In this document: in pieces, positions 34,280 through 46,735 of the stretch
Numbering within the stretch: the first letter of the stretch is position 1
Layout: each line of letters opens with the position of its first letter
Assembly (NCBI GenBank): GCA_903813345.2
Contig: CAIIXF020000011.1
Span: 34,940,166 to 35,004,165, forward strand
Length of the DNA: 64,000 bases
DNA from: Owenia fusiformis
Lineage: Eukaryota; Annelida; Polychaeta; Sabellida; Oweniidae
Direction of reading: 5' to 3'
Notes under the pieces: model-generated
What the model saw: only the letters and a program-made list of their open reading frames with translations
What the model was told of the DNA's origin: nothing
Databases searched by the model: none
Program-made: the position numbers and the translations under genes

Positions 34280-36300
34280 ATGACGAATGGGATTCGTAAT
34301 GTATGGTAAGCCAACTCCTCCAGGTCATGGTCATTTAGAGTTCATCGTTTGTCAGTCTGACAAAACAGTATATTGTACATGAGAACTATTGCATTTTGTT
34401 CTCCAAGCGGTGTAATATTATTTCATATGTCATAAAAAATAAAATATATGTCATATTTATGAAGGTAGAGTGAGTTTACACAATTTGGAAAACATGTTCT
34501 TGGGTAAGCTTATCAATGTTTGAAGAATGACCTGTCCTCACCCTGCCTAAAGTCGAGGTAGGCAATCCAACAAAACTCCAGAAAAAAATCCTATGCATTC
34601 CTAAAAGAACACCATGGCTTTAGATTTCATCTTATTATGATTTCTATTTTATTAAAATATATATTTTATATGCGATTGGAATTGATAGGAATTAATCGGG
34701 TATCAATGCACTTCAATAATCACGAAGACTCAGTTTCCAATCCAATATACCAACATTTTCTGCAATAACAACATCAGAGGGCCGTTAATCTGTTAAAGAG
34801 ATGTACACAAACACGATGCTTAGCCTCGATGAAATCAAATGTTTCCTTAACAATATAAAATTCAAGGTTACACAAAAATGGTACCTCTAATCCCTTCGTC
34901 AATAATAAATGGGGATTTTTCTTGAAACGCTTATGTAAGCAATTGAATGTATGTGTCAACTTGAATGTAATATTCATTCATGGTATATGCATCAAACAAA
35001 AAAATCCCAACTTTCCAACTCTCAAACCTTGATCAAACGTGAAAAGAAACAATGTCTAATGCCCCCCCCCCCACAATTCAAGTACCATTATCATACTGCA
35101 GTCCAATCTCAAATAATGTGAGACGGATAGAATTTCGAATATGACATAATATGTAGATTATATTCCTCGGGTGGGATTGGAACCCGCTGTGCACTCAATG
35201 ACACATGGCCTTGTAACAAACTTGAAAACTACTCGAAACATCAACCTTTGATTAGAAACGACCGATCGTAACTCCTATATTAGTGAAGGAGGATATAAGA
35301 CAATACGATATTAAGAATCAATACAAAACAGCCATCCAATCCATTGAACAAAAACAATAAAATGGAAAAATACGATTTCCAACTCATTTATACAACACTT
35401 CATTTTATTAAATTTATACATTTTCTGATTTATAGATTATTGTATTGACTTTTGCAAGAGACGGTTATTAATTGTTGCAGCAAAATACATTGCCATAGCA
35501 ACCAACCGAGTCTTGGTAATTGACTATATCAAATGAAGTACTTTAAAAAGCATTTTTGCTGATGAAGGAAATCACTGGTAAGTCCAGTAAAATGTTCAAA
35601 AGATTGCATATTTACTCAACAAATGAATATATTGAACTATACAACGATATTTCAGTCATGTCAGCATAAATTAACTCACTTAGCTTTGAGAGTAATAAAT
35701 AGATTGATGAGTTAGAGCACATCTTTAATAACTATTTTAATTAAAAGTATTTATCGTTAAATGGAAATCGTTAAACTTAACGCAAGGGAGCACAAAACTT
35801 AATATGTGTCATTTGAACTTATCGGAATTCAAATAAATACTAAAGGGAATCGATTAATGCGCATTTAAAGCAGGATGTTATTTGAGATTTTACTTAATCT
35901 ACATAATACTTTTATTTATTTTTCTCTTTAAAAATGAGATTTTCTACATAGAAAGAGACAATGTGTAAATTCATTAAGAATCATGTATGTTTGAGAGAGG
36001 ATTATAATTGACATATCCGTGGAGTGATCAAGAAGTATTGAATTGATATATCAGAATTTACTCACTAGTGTGTGTTGGGGGTACACTCCGATACATGAGT
36101 TCGCCAATCATCATTCACCATTGGCTTACATGTTAAAGCATGTTTCAAAGAAGAGGTTCAGTTTTTGTAAAGAAAAAACTAATAATGAAGAAGAAGATGT
36201 ACAAAATTACAACGAAAATTGATGGCAAAGATGAATTTTTGAAAATCAACATGAAAATCTACACCAATGGGAATGGTACACAGGGCCGGGAGATATGTCG
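34280..36300. other. Intergenic, nothing firm
   Basis: AT-rich. A second poly-C run is at about 35062. A minus-strand GGGTTCCAATCCC (35170-35185) recalls a tRNA B box but has no tRNA around it. Confidence 0.45.
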
Positions 36301-36302
36301 AT

Positions 36303-36540
36303 CACTCAATTAGTACAAAATAAGTGCTAAATTAGTACTCGTGGCATGAGTGCTCACGAGCGCGCTTTTGCCAGACTGCTAATTCATTACTAATTGAGTG
36401 CTATTTTAGTACTAATTTTGAGAAAAATAAGGGTTTAATTTAGTACCGTTTTAGTAACGATATTTTAAGTAATGATCTAATGCTACTCGAGCGCTCATTT
36501 AGTACTAAAGATTTGCTCATTTAGCACTAACATCATCCAT
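36303..36540. repeat. Cluster of TTAGTACT / AGTGCT dyads
   Basis: cactcaattagta at 36303-36315 is inverted at 36388-36400, enclosing gagtgctcacgagcgcgc. Further TTAGTACTAA, gagcgctc and TTAGCACTAA words follow to 36530. Probably a small fold-back element. Confidence 0.55.
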
Positions 36541-38385
36541 TTTTCCATGTTTAGAATCATTTGGTGGGCATTCCATTTGCTTTTCCTTGTGACACTCATC
36601 AAGAAAACCAAGATAATAAAACTGCCTCACTTATACTTATATTACCTTGCTCAGCTGTGCCTTTTGATTTTTCAGAACATATAATTATAAGGATTTTAAA
36701 AATTATTTTCTCAGTTAATCTCCATACTATCTGCTTTCTTCGTGAACTAATAGAGGTTATTAAACCCACAATTTAGTGTATATTAATAATGTCATACATA
36801 CAATAGGAATGCGCATGTTTGAATCAGTTTAGCTAAGATAGCTAAATGTTTGGAGATTCCTTTAATCGATCAATTCCAGAACATGCAGAATGCCATTCTA
36901 CACAAGTTCACCGCAATATCGAATTACTGTGACATGTATTTTACGTATATTACATATACAAAATTATTGTGCAATTCTGCGCAATATTAGTATTGCCTGT
37001 ATCAACTTCCCTATCTGAGAGTCAACATGAATGGACGCACATTGCCATCCTTGAAAAACTTATATGGGTTGGAAATACTGTCCACTTCAGATATATGCTT
37101 ACCAGGGTGAACCAAAATTCAATAGTTTTTATTTCGATATATGAAATTTGTCAGACCCCGGTGTATTTTTAACCCATGGAGATTTATTTACCCCATTTCA
37201 AAAACAAATCTAGAATTGATTCCTGTTGTATCGAAATAACGAATGTAGACGTTTTTACCACCCTGTGCATAACAATATATAATGTATTTTATTATTTACA
37301 TGTCGTGTATACCGCGTGGTCTCTTTTATAATAAGATGCAAATGCAAAAACTACATCTATACATATGTTCCGATAATTCAAAAATTTACGATTTTGGCTT
37401 AAGATTTCTCTGCAGATTTATGATGTCCAATCAAGATCATTCGAGTGCCTATATGTTCCCGAGAATTTGGGCATCCGGGAATGACAACGTCTACCCAAAT
37501 TGTCCACGTTATACCGACGTAATATATGATTGAAATCGGGAAGACAAAATGTGTGATGTTAAGACTTCTAATATACCATTTTTGCAATTCTATTAACAAT
37601 CGAATATACTGCAAACTAATGCCAATTCAACCGATGGAAATGCAAACACACCCACGCTTGTTTACATTGACATGAATTGTAACATCGAACGTATGAGTAA
37701 TAGTATTTTTATGCAATCTAACTTGTAGTCTATTTTCTATATCATTTACTTATTACATGTTAGTCGGAATTGTTTGTCTATAATTTAATGAACCAAAGGG
37801 ATTACATTTAATCTCTTTAAATCGTTCTTTCATTGAAGCGTGAAGGTTGTGTTAATTACTAAAAGATGACCCTACGATGCTTTAAAATGTAAGTCGTTCA
37901 ATGATAAGAGTAATTGATTTCATTCATCGCATCCTTGGTCCAGGGGTATTTCGACTCTTTCATTTCAAAAGCTCAGCGAGACCTTATCTCGAAGGGTGTT
38001 TTCATCACGCCTTTGAAGGTTCTTTAAAATATCCAAACTATGAAACATGATTTGGATAGTGAATTATTTAATCTAAAGATAGTGTGCCTACCTGTATAGC
38101 CAGGCTGTTGATTATGATTATAACATAATATATATCTGTCATATTTTGTTTTATTTTGTATAGTAGTTGAGATTAATGAGAATCTATTCGGGACATTTTT
38201 TCGCAAGGTAATCCGATAATGCAACAGCCATAATTCATACCAAAATCTAAAACGGGGAGTAAAATAGAACAGCCCAAACAAATTCTAAAATTTTTCAGGC
38301 CGACTTCAGAATCTTGACAGCATGCGTATTCTTCCTTCATGCCCGTTCCACAGACACGGCTTTTACTAATTTTTATGTTTGAATC
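36541..38385. other. Intergenic, nothing firm
   Basis: AT-rich. Inverted ends CAGGGTGAACCAAAA (about 37105) and CAGGGTGGTAAAAACG (inverted, to about 37268) may bound a MITE of about 165 bp. Confidence 0.4.
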
Positions 38386-38544
38386 GGAATAAATAATGAT
38401 AGGCCATTCAATATGGTGAAATTCAGCACTCGTTGGACAGAATGTTAGTACAAATGCACTCACATTCGGTTCGTGCTTTGTACAACATTCTGTCCAACTC
38501 GTGCTGAATTTCACCATATTGAATGGCCTATCATTATTTATTCC
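38386..38544. repeat. 159-bp near-perfect hairpin
   Basis: Arms of about 65 bp begin ggaataaataatgataggcc and match through accatattgaatgg and ttggacagaatgtt. I see one small inverted block (actcgt/acgagt) and a one-base bulge. The inner part (gtacaaa, gcac) continues pairing to a loop of roughly 20 nt. Confidence 0.9.
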
Positions 38545-40512
38545 TTAAATAAGCCCATTCATTTTTGCATATCGTTTACCAAATTCGTTAAAAGTAAGTC
38601 GCAAAAAGCTGCAAAACATAGAATTTGAAAATGTTGATTCTTAATGGACTCTCCCTAAGTACCTTGTGCGTTTAATATGGCACTGTGCTTCCTTACAATA
38701 GGTGATCAATCATTAAGAACATGTTGCTTGTCAATGTGTGCTTGTTGGTACAATTTAGTATAGTATCGATGACAAATTAATGGAGAAGAAAAGTGTCACT
38801 GTCGATATCAAATATTTCAATCGGACGTTTATTTCGTAAACATTCAATTCAAACATTTTTCCCAGACACTCAATTGCAGCTATATATTCTTCTTATGCCT
38901 TTGCTCAATCGAGCAAACGCGCACGGTTGCTATGAAAGGGAAAGAAAACCTATTCAAAAGTACCATTATTCTACACATGCACGTTCGCGATTTAAAAAAT
39001 TTAAATCTGAAGCTAGCCTCCATATTTTCATTTAACCGTCTGCCAGTATATATAATTATTTTTGAATCACCCCTCGTATAAGTACCTGTCTTAAAATATG
39101 GTTAAACTGCTAAAATTATCACAAGCTTATCACAGAATCAGGCATTTCACTTTGAAAGGACTATTTCCTCAATGTCTAAATTCACAAAGTTATCTTAGAT
39201 TGTAACGTGTCGTGCAACGTTGCAATTGTCTAATAACGTTCACGATGACGCAGTGTAGTAATATAACAACTCTGGATAGCAAGTTGTTACTTCATCGGTC
39301 ATTGTACTTAATTTACTCTCCCTTCTAAATGTTGGTGAACCACCAAGACGTCTATTTGATTCAACCACTTCGAAATACGAGGGTTGATCCAAAAGTTCCG
39401 AACCGTTTGCTCTAAAAATCTTAATATTTTATGATTATTGTTCGTACATGTCATGTTTGACGATTAACTTGATTAAATAATATTTTTAACCTAATGAAAT
39501 GTCCAAACTTTTGAAGGAGAGTGTGCTTTCATAAATGTTATCTGGACATAGTCCAAGTATTTACTGGAGAAAAATGATATGCTCATCTGCGTCAATGCTC
39601 GTCCCTTGTTTACCTATTTTCGCTTCCCTGGGAAATGGAAACCATTCTGACCTGAACCAGAGATATTGGATGTTTTAATATGCTCTTTGCTATCCAATAT
39701 GCCTGATAAACATCGACATTCAAGTAAATGATAGGATTAATCTAATCAAAGACAAAGAACCAAATTACAATTCGGTCTTTTCTTATTGAATTATTTCTCA
39801 CAAACCAGAACTGTTTATAATGTTATATAACCGCTATATTCAATGGGGAATATATTATTTATTAACGTCAAATTGCTATATCATACCAGCATTGTTGGCG
39901 GAATAGCAAGAGTAATAGAAGGAAACAATTAAATAATTTCAACATTATGCAATTTTACAATATGAACCAATAATTGATAATCGACTACAATAAAACAAAT
40001 AGGTAGTACAATCGTTACTCTAATATTGCCCATTGTCCTTTTTACATTGTATATTAAGAATAACTAATGTATAAGCTTCATGAAATGTAAACCTTTTCGT
40101 AACTATAGATTTTGTCAGCTGTTAACATCAATGAAAAATACTGCTGTATTTACTTTGCAGTTTTAAGTATTGATTGAATTATAGAAATCAGAAAATTTGA
40201 CTGGCATATGCATCTCTAGGAAAACAACGAAAAACAAAAACACGAAATATCTGTAGCCATCTAGTGAGTTGTGTACTTAAAACAGAATTGATGTTAGTGA
40301 CAAGTAGAATATCAGGAAAATCTGAGGGGATATACCAATGTATGTCTACAAGAAATGTTTAAATATGTTGCCATGGTAACAGATAATGACACATTTAATT
40401 GGCGAAACAAGCATTTCTTACCAGACTGCATCTAAATGAGACGTCCCCTTCTCAGAAGGGATTTATTCCCAAGATACAAAGAATATTGAATAAATAGAGC
40501 CTAGATTCATTA
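38545..40512. other. Intergenic, little recognised
   Basis: A lone mariner-like end, TACGAGGGTTGATCCAAAAG, lies at 39378. Otherwise AT-rich with no supported gene. Confidence 0.4.
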
Positions 40513-40938
40513 CGCGAATAATTAGTAAGTGGATTTTTTCCGCCCCTAAGAATTTGGAAAAACATCGTAAAATATGCAATAAATTCAGTACAAAACTCTG
40601 AATGGCAAAACAAAACTGCTAATGATGTTAGTTTTAGTCAACTGAGACAAATACAGGATTCAATAGAACCGTGTCCACTTGGGAAACACTCAAAGGTCAC
40701 CCCTGGTCTGCTAAAGTTTGCCACTATAGCCGCTACACTGTTAACAATTCCGTTGAGTAATGATGAAAACCTATGTGAGCAGTGTGGCATGCTAACTCCT
40801 GGTCCGGTTTCACATGGATTGTTGGAATGTTCTAAAACTGAAGATGCTCGCAATGAGATGCTATATAACTTAAGCGATGTCTTGAACCTTAACAACACTG
40901 TGAGTCTTTTAAAAAAAATTCCCTGGGAGTGTCTGTGA
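40513..40938 (+). pseudogene. Non-LTR retrotransposon ORF2 C-terminal fragment
   Basis: One frame is open from about 40513 to the stop at 40936-40938: RIWKNIVKYAINSVQNSEWQ, later LTIPLSNDENLCEQCG, then VSHGLLECSKTEDARNEMLY. The C-x2-C-x(n)-H-x4-C arrangement is the zinc-finger-like end found after LINE reverse transcriptase and RNase H regions. Upstream sequence has stops, so this is a 5'-truncated copy. It is better preserved than the copy at 3.5 kb and does not resemble it closely. Confidence 0.55.
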
Positions 40939-41095
40939 AAGGCCTCCTCAGCTTATGTTTTACAGACAATTCAAGAGTCTTGGCAATTCTACTACCCTTC
41001 CTATGTACGGTATCCTATCCCTGTGGAAATATGATACACATGTTTCCCTTTGGATAAACCCTGTATCCAAATCCTCCCGGTACATAACCCTTATA

Positions 41096-42130
41096 CAAGG
41101 GGCGATCCATATATTCTGATAAAAATGCTCTCATTTTGTGATTTTTTCACATATCCCTTTCAGAACATGTAGATTATGTAATTACACATACGATGCTAAA
41201 ATATTTTAGCTCTTAAATTAATTTTGAAATAAGGTTGCCATGGTAACCTGTATTTAGGGTAGGCAGGTCAGTTAAATTATAACGTCTAAAACAGATAAAT
41301 ATGTTATTTTAATCATTCCTCGGTACCTATTTTGAGCAGATCAAACGCATCTTCCAGTCATTACTAACTATTCATTGATCTGTTCCATACCCCTGTTGCC
41401 CTTGTTTGATGATTTATACAGTGGGATAGCTATCTTTTCATAAGTAACATCTCAATTTATCGTAGTGTTATTCTCTGTCCGCAAGTTCTTCTTGCAACCA
41501 GATTGTGGATGATCTTCAACAGTGGCCATGCCTTCCTCTTTACAATTCTACCTATAGATTCTTTATGCAGATATAACACCTTGCCCATGCACTTAATGAG
41601 TCCATGTATGTCTCTGACAATGTCCTTTTACTTATTCTTGAAAGAAAATAAAATCTAATGGTTTTCCCTAATGTATACGTTAATGTCACACTCTGCATCA
41701 GCCACACTTACCTCATCTGACGATTTGATTTTTGGTGTGTCTCATAACATGTAATGTCAATTGGTCCATTCTGTCCTACAATGCGATTTGATTTGTTGTG
41801 ATGTTACAATTGTGAGCACATATAAACATTTGTTTGCAACAAACGACGAGTAACAATACTAAACATTTTTAGAAAATATGCATGATTTCTGCATGCTTTA
41901 AAATAATTAAAATAACAAGTTATTATGATATTTATATGTTATAGTTTAATTGACCTGCCTTCCCTAAATACAGGTTACCATGGCAATCTTATCTCATTGA
42001 TAATTTAAGATATAGCTATAATATTTTAGCATTGTATGTGTAATTACATAATCTACATTTTCTGGGAAGAGATATGTGAAAAACCCACAAAATGAGAGCA
42101 TTTTTATCAGAATATATGGATCGCTCCTTG
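41096..42130. mobile_element. TIR element, 1,035 bp, TA target site
   Basis: Termini CAAGGGGCGATCCATATATT (left) and CAAGGAGCGATCCATATATT (right, inverted), flanked by TA at 41094-41095 and 42131-42132. Inverted homology continues about 190 bp, including gataaaaatgctctcatttt and ggttgccatggtaacctgta. No transposase; a Tc1/mariner-type MITE. Confidence 0.85.
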
Positions 42131-42354
42131 TATGTATCATATTATTTGTGCTGGGACTCGATTATATATTGGTAATAGATATAGGTTATTTACTGGGAGG
42201 TCCCAAGGTCAATTTCATATTCTCAGAGGAATATTCAATCCCGACAAGAAATGACCTATTTATTCCATAATTCATTCCTCTAAAATGTTACATTTGGATA
42301 ATGCTTTTATCAATTAGCCAAGGTTAAAAATAACCGGGAAACCAAAAATAGGTT

Positions 42355-42470
42355 AATACGTTCCAATACGATTGTTTTCCCGGGACAATACGATTTTTTC
42401 ATGTACGCTCCAATACGATTTCTTCAAGGGGTAAATCGATTTTTTCATGTAATACGATTCAATACGATTT
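42355..42470 (+). repeat. CAATACGATT cluster
   Basis: The word (C)AATACGATT occurs at about 42364, 42384, 42404, 42447 and 42457, interspersed with ttttttcatgta. Five copies in about 100 bp. Confidence 0.75.
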
Positions 42471-42511
42471 TAATTTATTCCTTGATATTTCCCTGGGAAA
42501 ACAGTAGTATC

Positions 42512-42651
42512 ATGGAATAAATAGAGGATATCCTATGATTTATGAGTGATATGATTTTTATCCACGAATGAATATGATATCAGATATCAATATCCATGAG
42601 TGGATTAAAATCATATCACGAGTAAATCATAGGATGTTCTTTTTATTCCAT
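42512..42651. repeat. 140-bp imperfect hairpin
   Basis: atggaataaatagaggatat pairs with the inverse at the right end (attccat). Both arms contain atcctatgattta and tgatatgattt. The centre is gatatcagatatc. Confidence 0.8.
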
Positions 42652-43375
42652 AGTTAAAGTCATCATCAGAATCGTCGGAAAATAAGTGATTTAATTCGAA
42701 TTTCCAAACGATCTGGCGATGTTGACACTTAGCCTCGTTTTGAGTCTGAAGTAGCAAAAATCCATAAACCATCGCATACGGCGCCGTATGTCATGGCTAA
42801 AAAACCGTATGCTATGGTTAATTGAAAATTTGTCTAAAATATCATATTTTACCACTGATTACAAAAATACCGTTTTTATTTTCACATGTTATCCTTTGAA
42901 TATCATGCTAACTGTGGAATAAAGCACGATATATCATGGCCAAGCAAACGTGACGAAAATTGCATATTTAAATCGTTTATTCAATAAAGAACTTTTATCT
43001 ATTGAAGTTTTTTTCTCAACGTTTTTTATGAAGCCAGTATCGTGTTATTCATAGATATTAATTTCAAAGATGTGTTTTGTAACTGGACTTTGTTCTTCAC
43101 AGCTGCAATTGTATTTCTGAGAAAACGTATACCTTGTCAATACAATTCGATCCGACAGACGTGATATTATTGATGTAAATTGAACTCTCCGTGACCTGAA
43201 TTATCGAGAAATGAGATGGAACATTCAAATCTATTACAACAAATTAATTGCCAATAATTCAATTTAATTTGTATCTGTTCGTCGCATATCGAATTATTGC
43301 CATTACTGACTCCCTGTTGAGTAATTTTATTATGATTGTTGGTTGGATGTAAAACCTAATTGAACATATATGTCC
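42652..43375. other. Intergenic, nothing recognised
   Basis: AT-rich. No gene or repeat supported. Confidence 0.5.
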
Positions 43376-43379
43376 TTGC

Positions 43380-43775
43380 CACTCAATCCCCTTTAATTCA
43401 CTCATCTCAAGATGATGTTATAAACTATACAGTATTTTGATTCACGAATGCGATTCAACAGTAAAGTCCCCGTTTAATTCACTCATTTCAATATGATGTA
43501 ATAAGTCATATTTTGTTTCACGAATGCGATTCAACAGTAAAGTCCCCGTTTAATTCACTCATTTCAATATGATGTAATAAGTCATATTTAGTTTCAGGAA
43601 TGGGATTCAACAGTAAAGTCCCCGTTTAATTCACTCATCTCAATATGATGTGATAAACTATACAGTATTTTGTTTCACGAATGCGATTCAACAGTAAAGT
43701 CCCCGTTTAATTCACTCATTTCAATATGATGTAATAAGTCATATTTTGTTTCACGAATGCGATTCAATGATTCCC
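43380..43775 (+). repeat. 76/81-bp tandem repeat, five units
   Basis: gtaaagtccccgtttaattc starts at 43461, 43537, 43613 and 43694 (spacing 76, 76, 81), with a diverged leading unit from about 43380. Confidence 0.88.
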
Positions 43776-43789
43776 GTGATACGCCTTTC

Positions 43790-44960
43790 ACGAATGCAAT
43801 TGAATAGCCAGGGTCGTTACATCGCCCCCGCCCAAAAAACAACATTATATGATATCACCGATACTCTATACTTCTAACACATATCTCTTTTGTGACCGTT
43901 TCGAGACTGCTCTTATGATTAGTGTGAATTAATCATAAAAATCATCTAACGGCATATTGATCCAACACTTTGTTTTGAAAATAGCGCAATGTGACATGCG
44001 TCTAAAGCTATATCTCCAGTTCAAATGTTTATTTGACTTCTGACTGGCCTTCTATGACCTTTTAAAGGTGAACGTGACAAGTTGTGAACCCAAGAGCAAC
44101 GATGGTCATCGTCATCATATTCAAGGGACCCCCCCCCCCATCTTAGTTTATTCTTCGATCTTATTTTTGACACCACTAACATTCTTTTCATTAAATCTTG
44201 CATGTTCCTAATATGAGTTTTAGCTTCATTTACAGATTAACACGCTATGCTTTTTTCTATCAATGGTCAAAGCTGCGTGAATCTATAGATCTTCGTATTG
44301 TTATTGTTCTCTTTCGATTATTACAGAACACGATGTCTACTTGAATTAATAAATAATAATCAGTGGGAAAAACGATCGAATGTAGATTTGCTTTACATTA
44401 ATAATCTAAGCAGATAGCATAGCCGCTGAAACTAAACCTGATCCATTATTAATGGATGGAATTGGATGCTTGGCTTAGCATATGGAGCTTCCGTTTTTGC
44501 AATTGCTTTAATTGTTCTTGGGCCAGGCCTTCTGCACGCAGCGTCAGAACTGTAGCGCACCATCGCACTTCTAACACTCACTAGAAAATAATATGCGAGC
44601 ATGTGGATGACAAGAAACCAAAAACATTTAGACGTGGGATTGATGCGGTTAAGGAATTTATAACTCCATCAAAAAGGGATTGATAAATGTCACATGAGAT
44701 ATTCAAATTAAAAAATGTAGGAACGCTAAGTTGTAAATAATATGGCGGATGGAGAGATGTAAAAGCTAACTAATTCAGGTAAGATACAATAACAATCATA
44801 AAATAAGCCTTGGCATATGATTTTAACACCACGTTGAATAATATTAAATGGTGAGGTTGTTCTATGTTGACAACATATTACAGATACCAGTGAGTGCTAT
44901 TGTAATATGGTAATTGCAAAGCCAAGGCTATTCTTATTGTTACGATGCATAACATGTTCA
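43790..44960. other. Intergenic, nothing recognised
   Basis: AT-rich with one short C run at about 44130. No gene supported. Confidence 0.5.
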
Positions 44961-44963
44961 TAG

Positions 44964-46357
44964 CTACAATGGACACCATTTGCAGATGATATATGGGTTA
45001 TGTATACAGATGCAGTGGACACCATATGTAGATGATATATGGGTTATATATATAGCTGCAGTGGACACCATATGCAGATGATATATGGGTTATATATACA
45101 GCTGCAGTGAACACCATTTGCAGATGATTTATGGGTTATATATACAGCTGCAGTGGACACCATTTGCAGATGACATATGGGTTATATATATACAGCTGCA
45201 GTGGACACCATTTGCAGATGATATATGGATTATATATACAGCTGCAGTGGACACCATTTGCAGATGATATAAGGGTTATCTATACAACTGCAGTGGGCAC
45301 CATATGCAGATGATATATGGGTTATATATACAGCTGCAGTGGACACCATTTGCAGATGACATATGGGTTATGTATACAGATGCAGTAGACACCATATGCA
45401 GATGATATATGAGTTATCTATACAACTGCAGTGGGCACCATATGCAGATGATATATGGGTTATGTATACAGCTGCAGTGGACACCATATGCAGATGATAT
45501 ATGAGTTATCTATACAGATGCAGTAGACACCATATGCAGATGATATATGAGTTATCTATACAGCTGCAGTGGACACCATACGTAGATGATATATGGGTTA
45601 TGTATACAGCTGCAGTGGACACCATATGCAGATGATATATGGATTATATATACAGCTGCAGTGGACACCATTTGCAGATGACATATGGGTTATGTATACA
45701 GATGCAGTAGACACCATATGCAGATGATATATGAGTTATACATACAGATGCATTGGACACCAATTGCAGATGATATATGGATTATATATACAGATGCAGA
45801 GGACACCATTTGCAGATGATATATGGGTTATGTATATAGCTGCAGTGGACACCATATGCAGATGATATATGGGTTATACATACAGCTGCAGTGGACACCA
45901 TTTGCAGATGATATATGGGTTATGTATATAGCTGCAGTGGACACCATATGCAGATGATATATGGATTATATATACAGCTGCAGTGGACACCATTTGCAGA
46001 TGATATAAGGGTTATCTATACAACTGCAGTGTGGACCATATGCAGATGATATATGGGTTATATATACAGCTGCAGTGGACACCATATGCAGATGATATAT
46101 GGGTTATATATACAGCTGCAGTGGACACCATATGCAGATGATATATGGATTATATATACAGCTGCAGTGGACACCATTTGCAGATGATATATGGGTTATC
46201 TATGCAACTGCAGTGGGCACCATATGCAGATGATATATGGGTTATATATACAGCTGCAGTGGACACCATTTGCAGATGATATATGGGTTATGTATACAGC
46301 TGCAGTGGACACCATTTGCAGATGATATATGGGTAATATATACAGCTGCAGTGGACA
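44964..46357 (+). repeat. 46-bp minisatellite (about 30 units)
   Basis: Unit: gtggacaccatatgcagatg then atatatgggttatatataca then gctgca. Units differ at accata/accatt and gctgca/gatgca. Since 46 is not a multiple of three, the short frames here carry no message. Confidence 0.95.
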
Positions 46358-46731
46358 TATAATGGTGAAATGTTTCACTTTCATTGCATATTTGCATATT
46401 ATATATTTTGATATGTGTAAAATTATTACATTTAGTAAGAAACATTCGTAGACAGTTTTTACAATTATTCTATAATATTAACGGTCTCGTATACTGAAGT
46501 TTATATGTATACAGCATATATAGTGATATGGTAGCATATGAACAATTACTTAAGAATACTATAGTATCTATAGTAGCACTACATTTTAATTGCTGATGCC
46601 TTCGTATATATGACATAATATGCAATGTACCACTTACGTCATTCTTAACGTGTAGAGTTTCATAAATATTCCAATACATGTACAGTTTCAAACAATTTTT
46701 ATAGGGCAATACTCGTAATACCAAATAATAG

Positions 46732-46735
46732 CCAG
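46732..46735 (+). repeat. Target-site duplication, left (CCAG)
   Basis: CCAG directly precedes the 5' LTR and recurs directly after the 3' LTR at 52036-52039. Confidence 0.8.

Noticed and set aside
35168-35200. Possible tRNA or tRNA-derived SINE (minus strand GGGTTCCAATCCC)
   Set aside because: Only the B-box-like part is present. No A box, anticodon arm or matching acceptor stem was found.
39378-39530. Possible mariner element from the TACGAGGGTTGATCCAAAAG end
   Set aside because: The nearby inverse-type end (ccaaacttttgaaggagagtg) does not match it, so no pair of termini can be shown.
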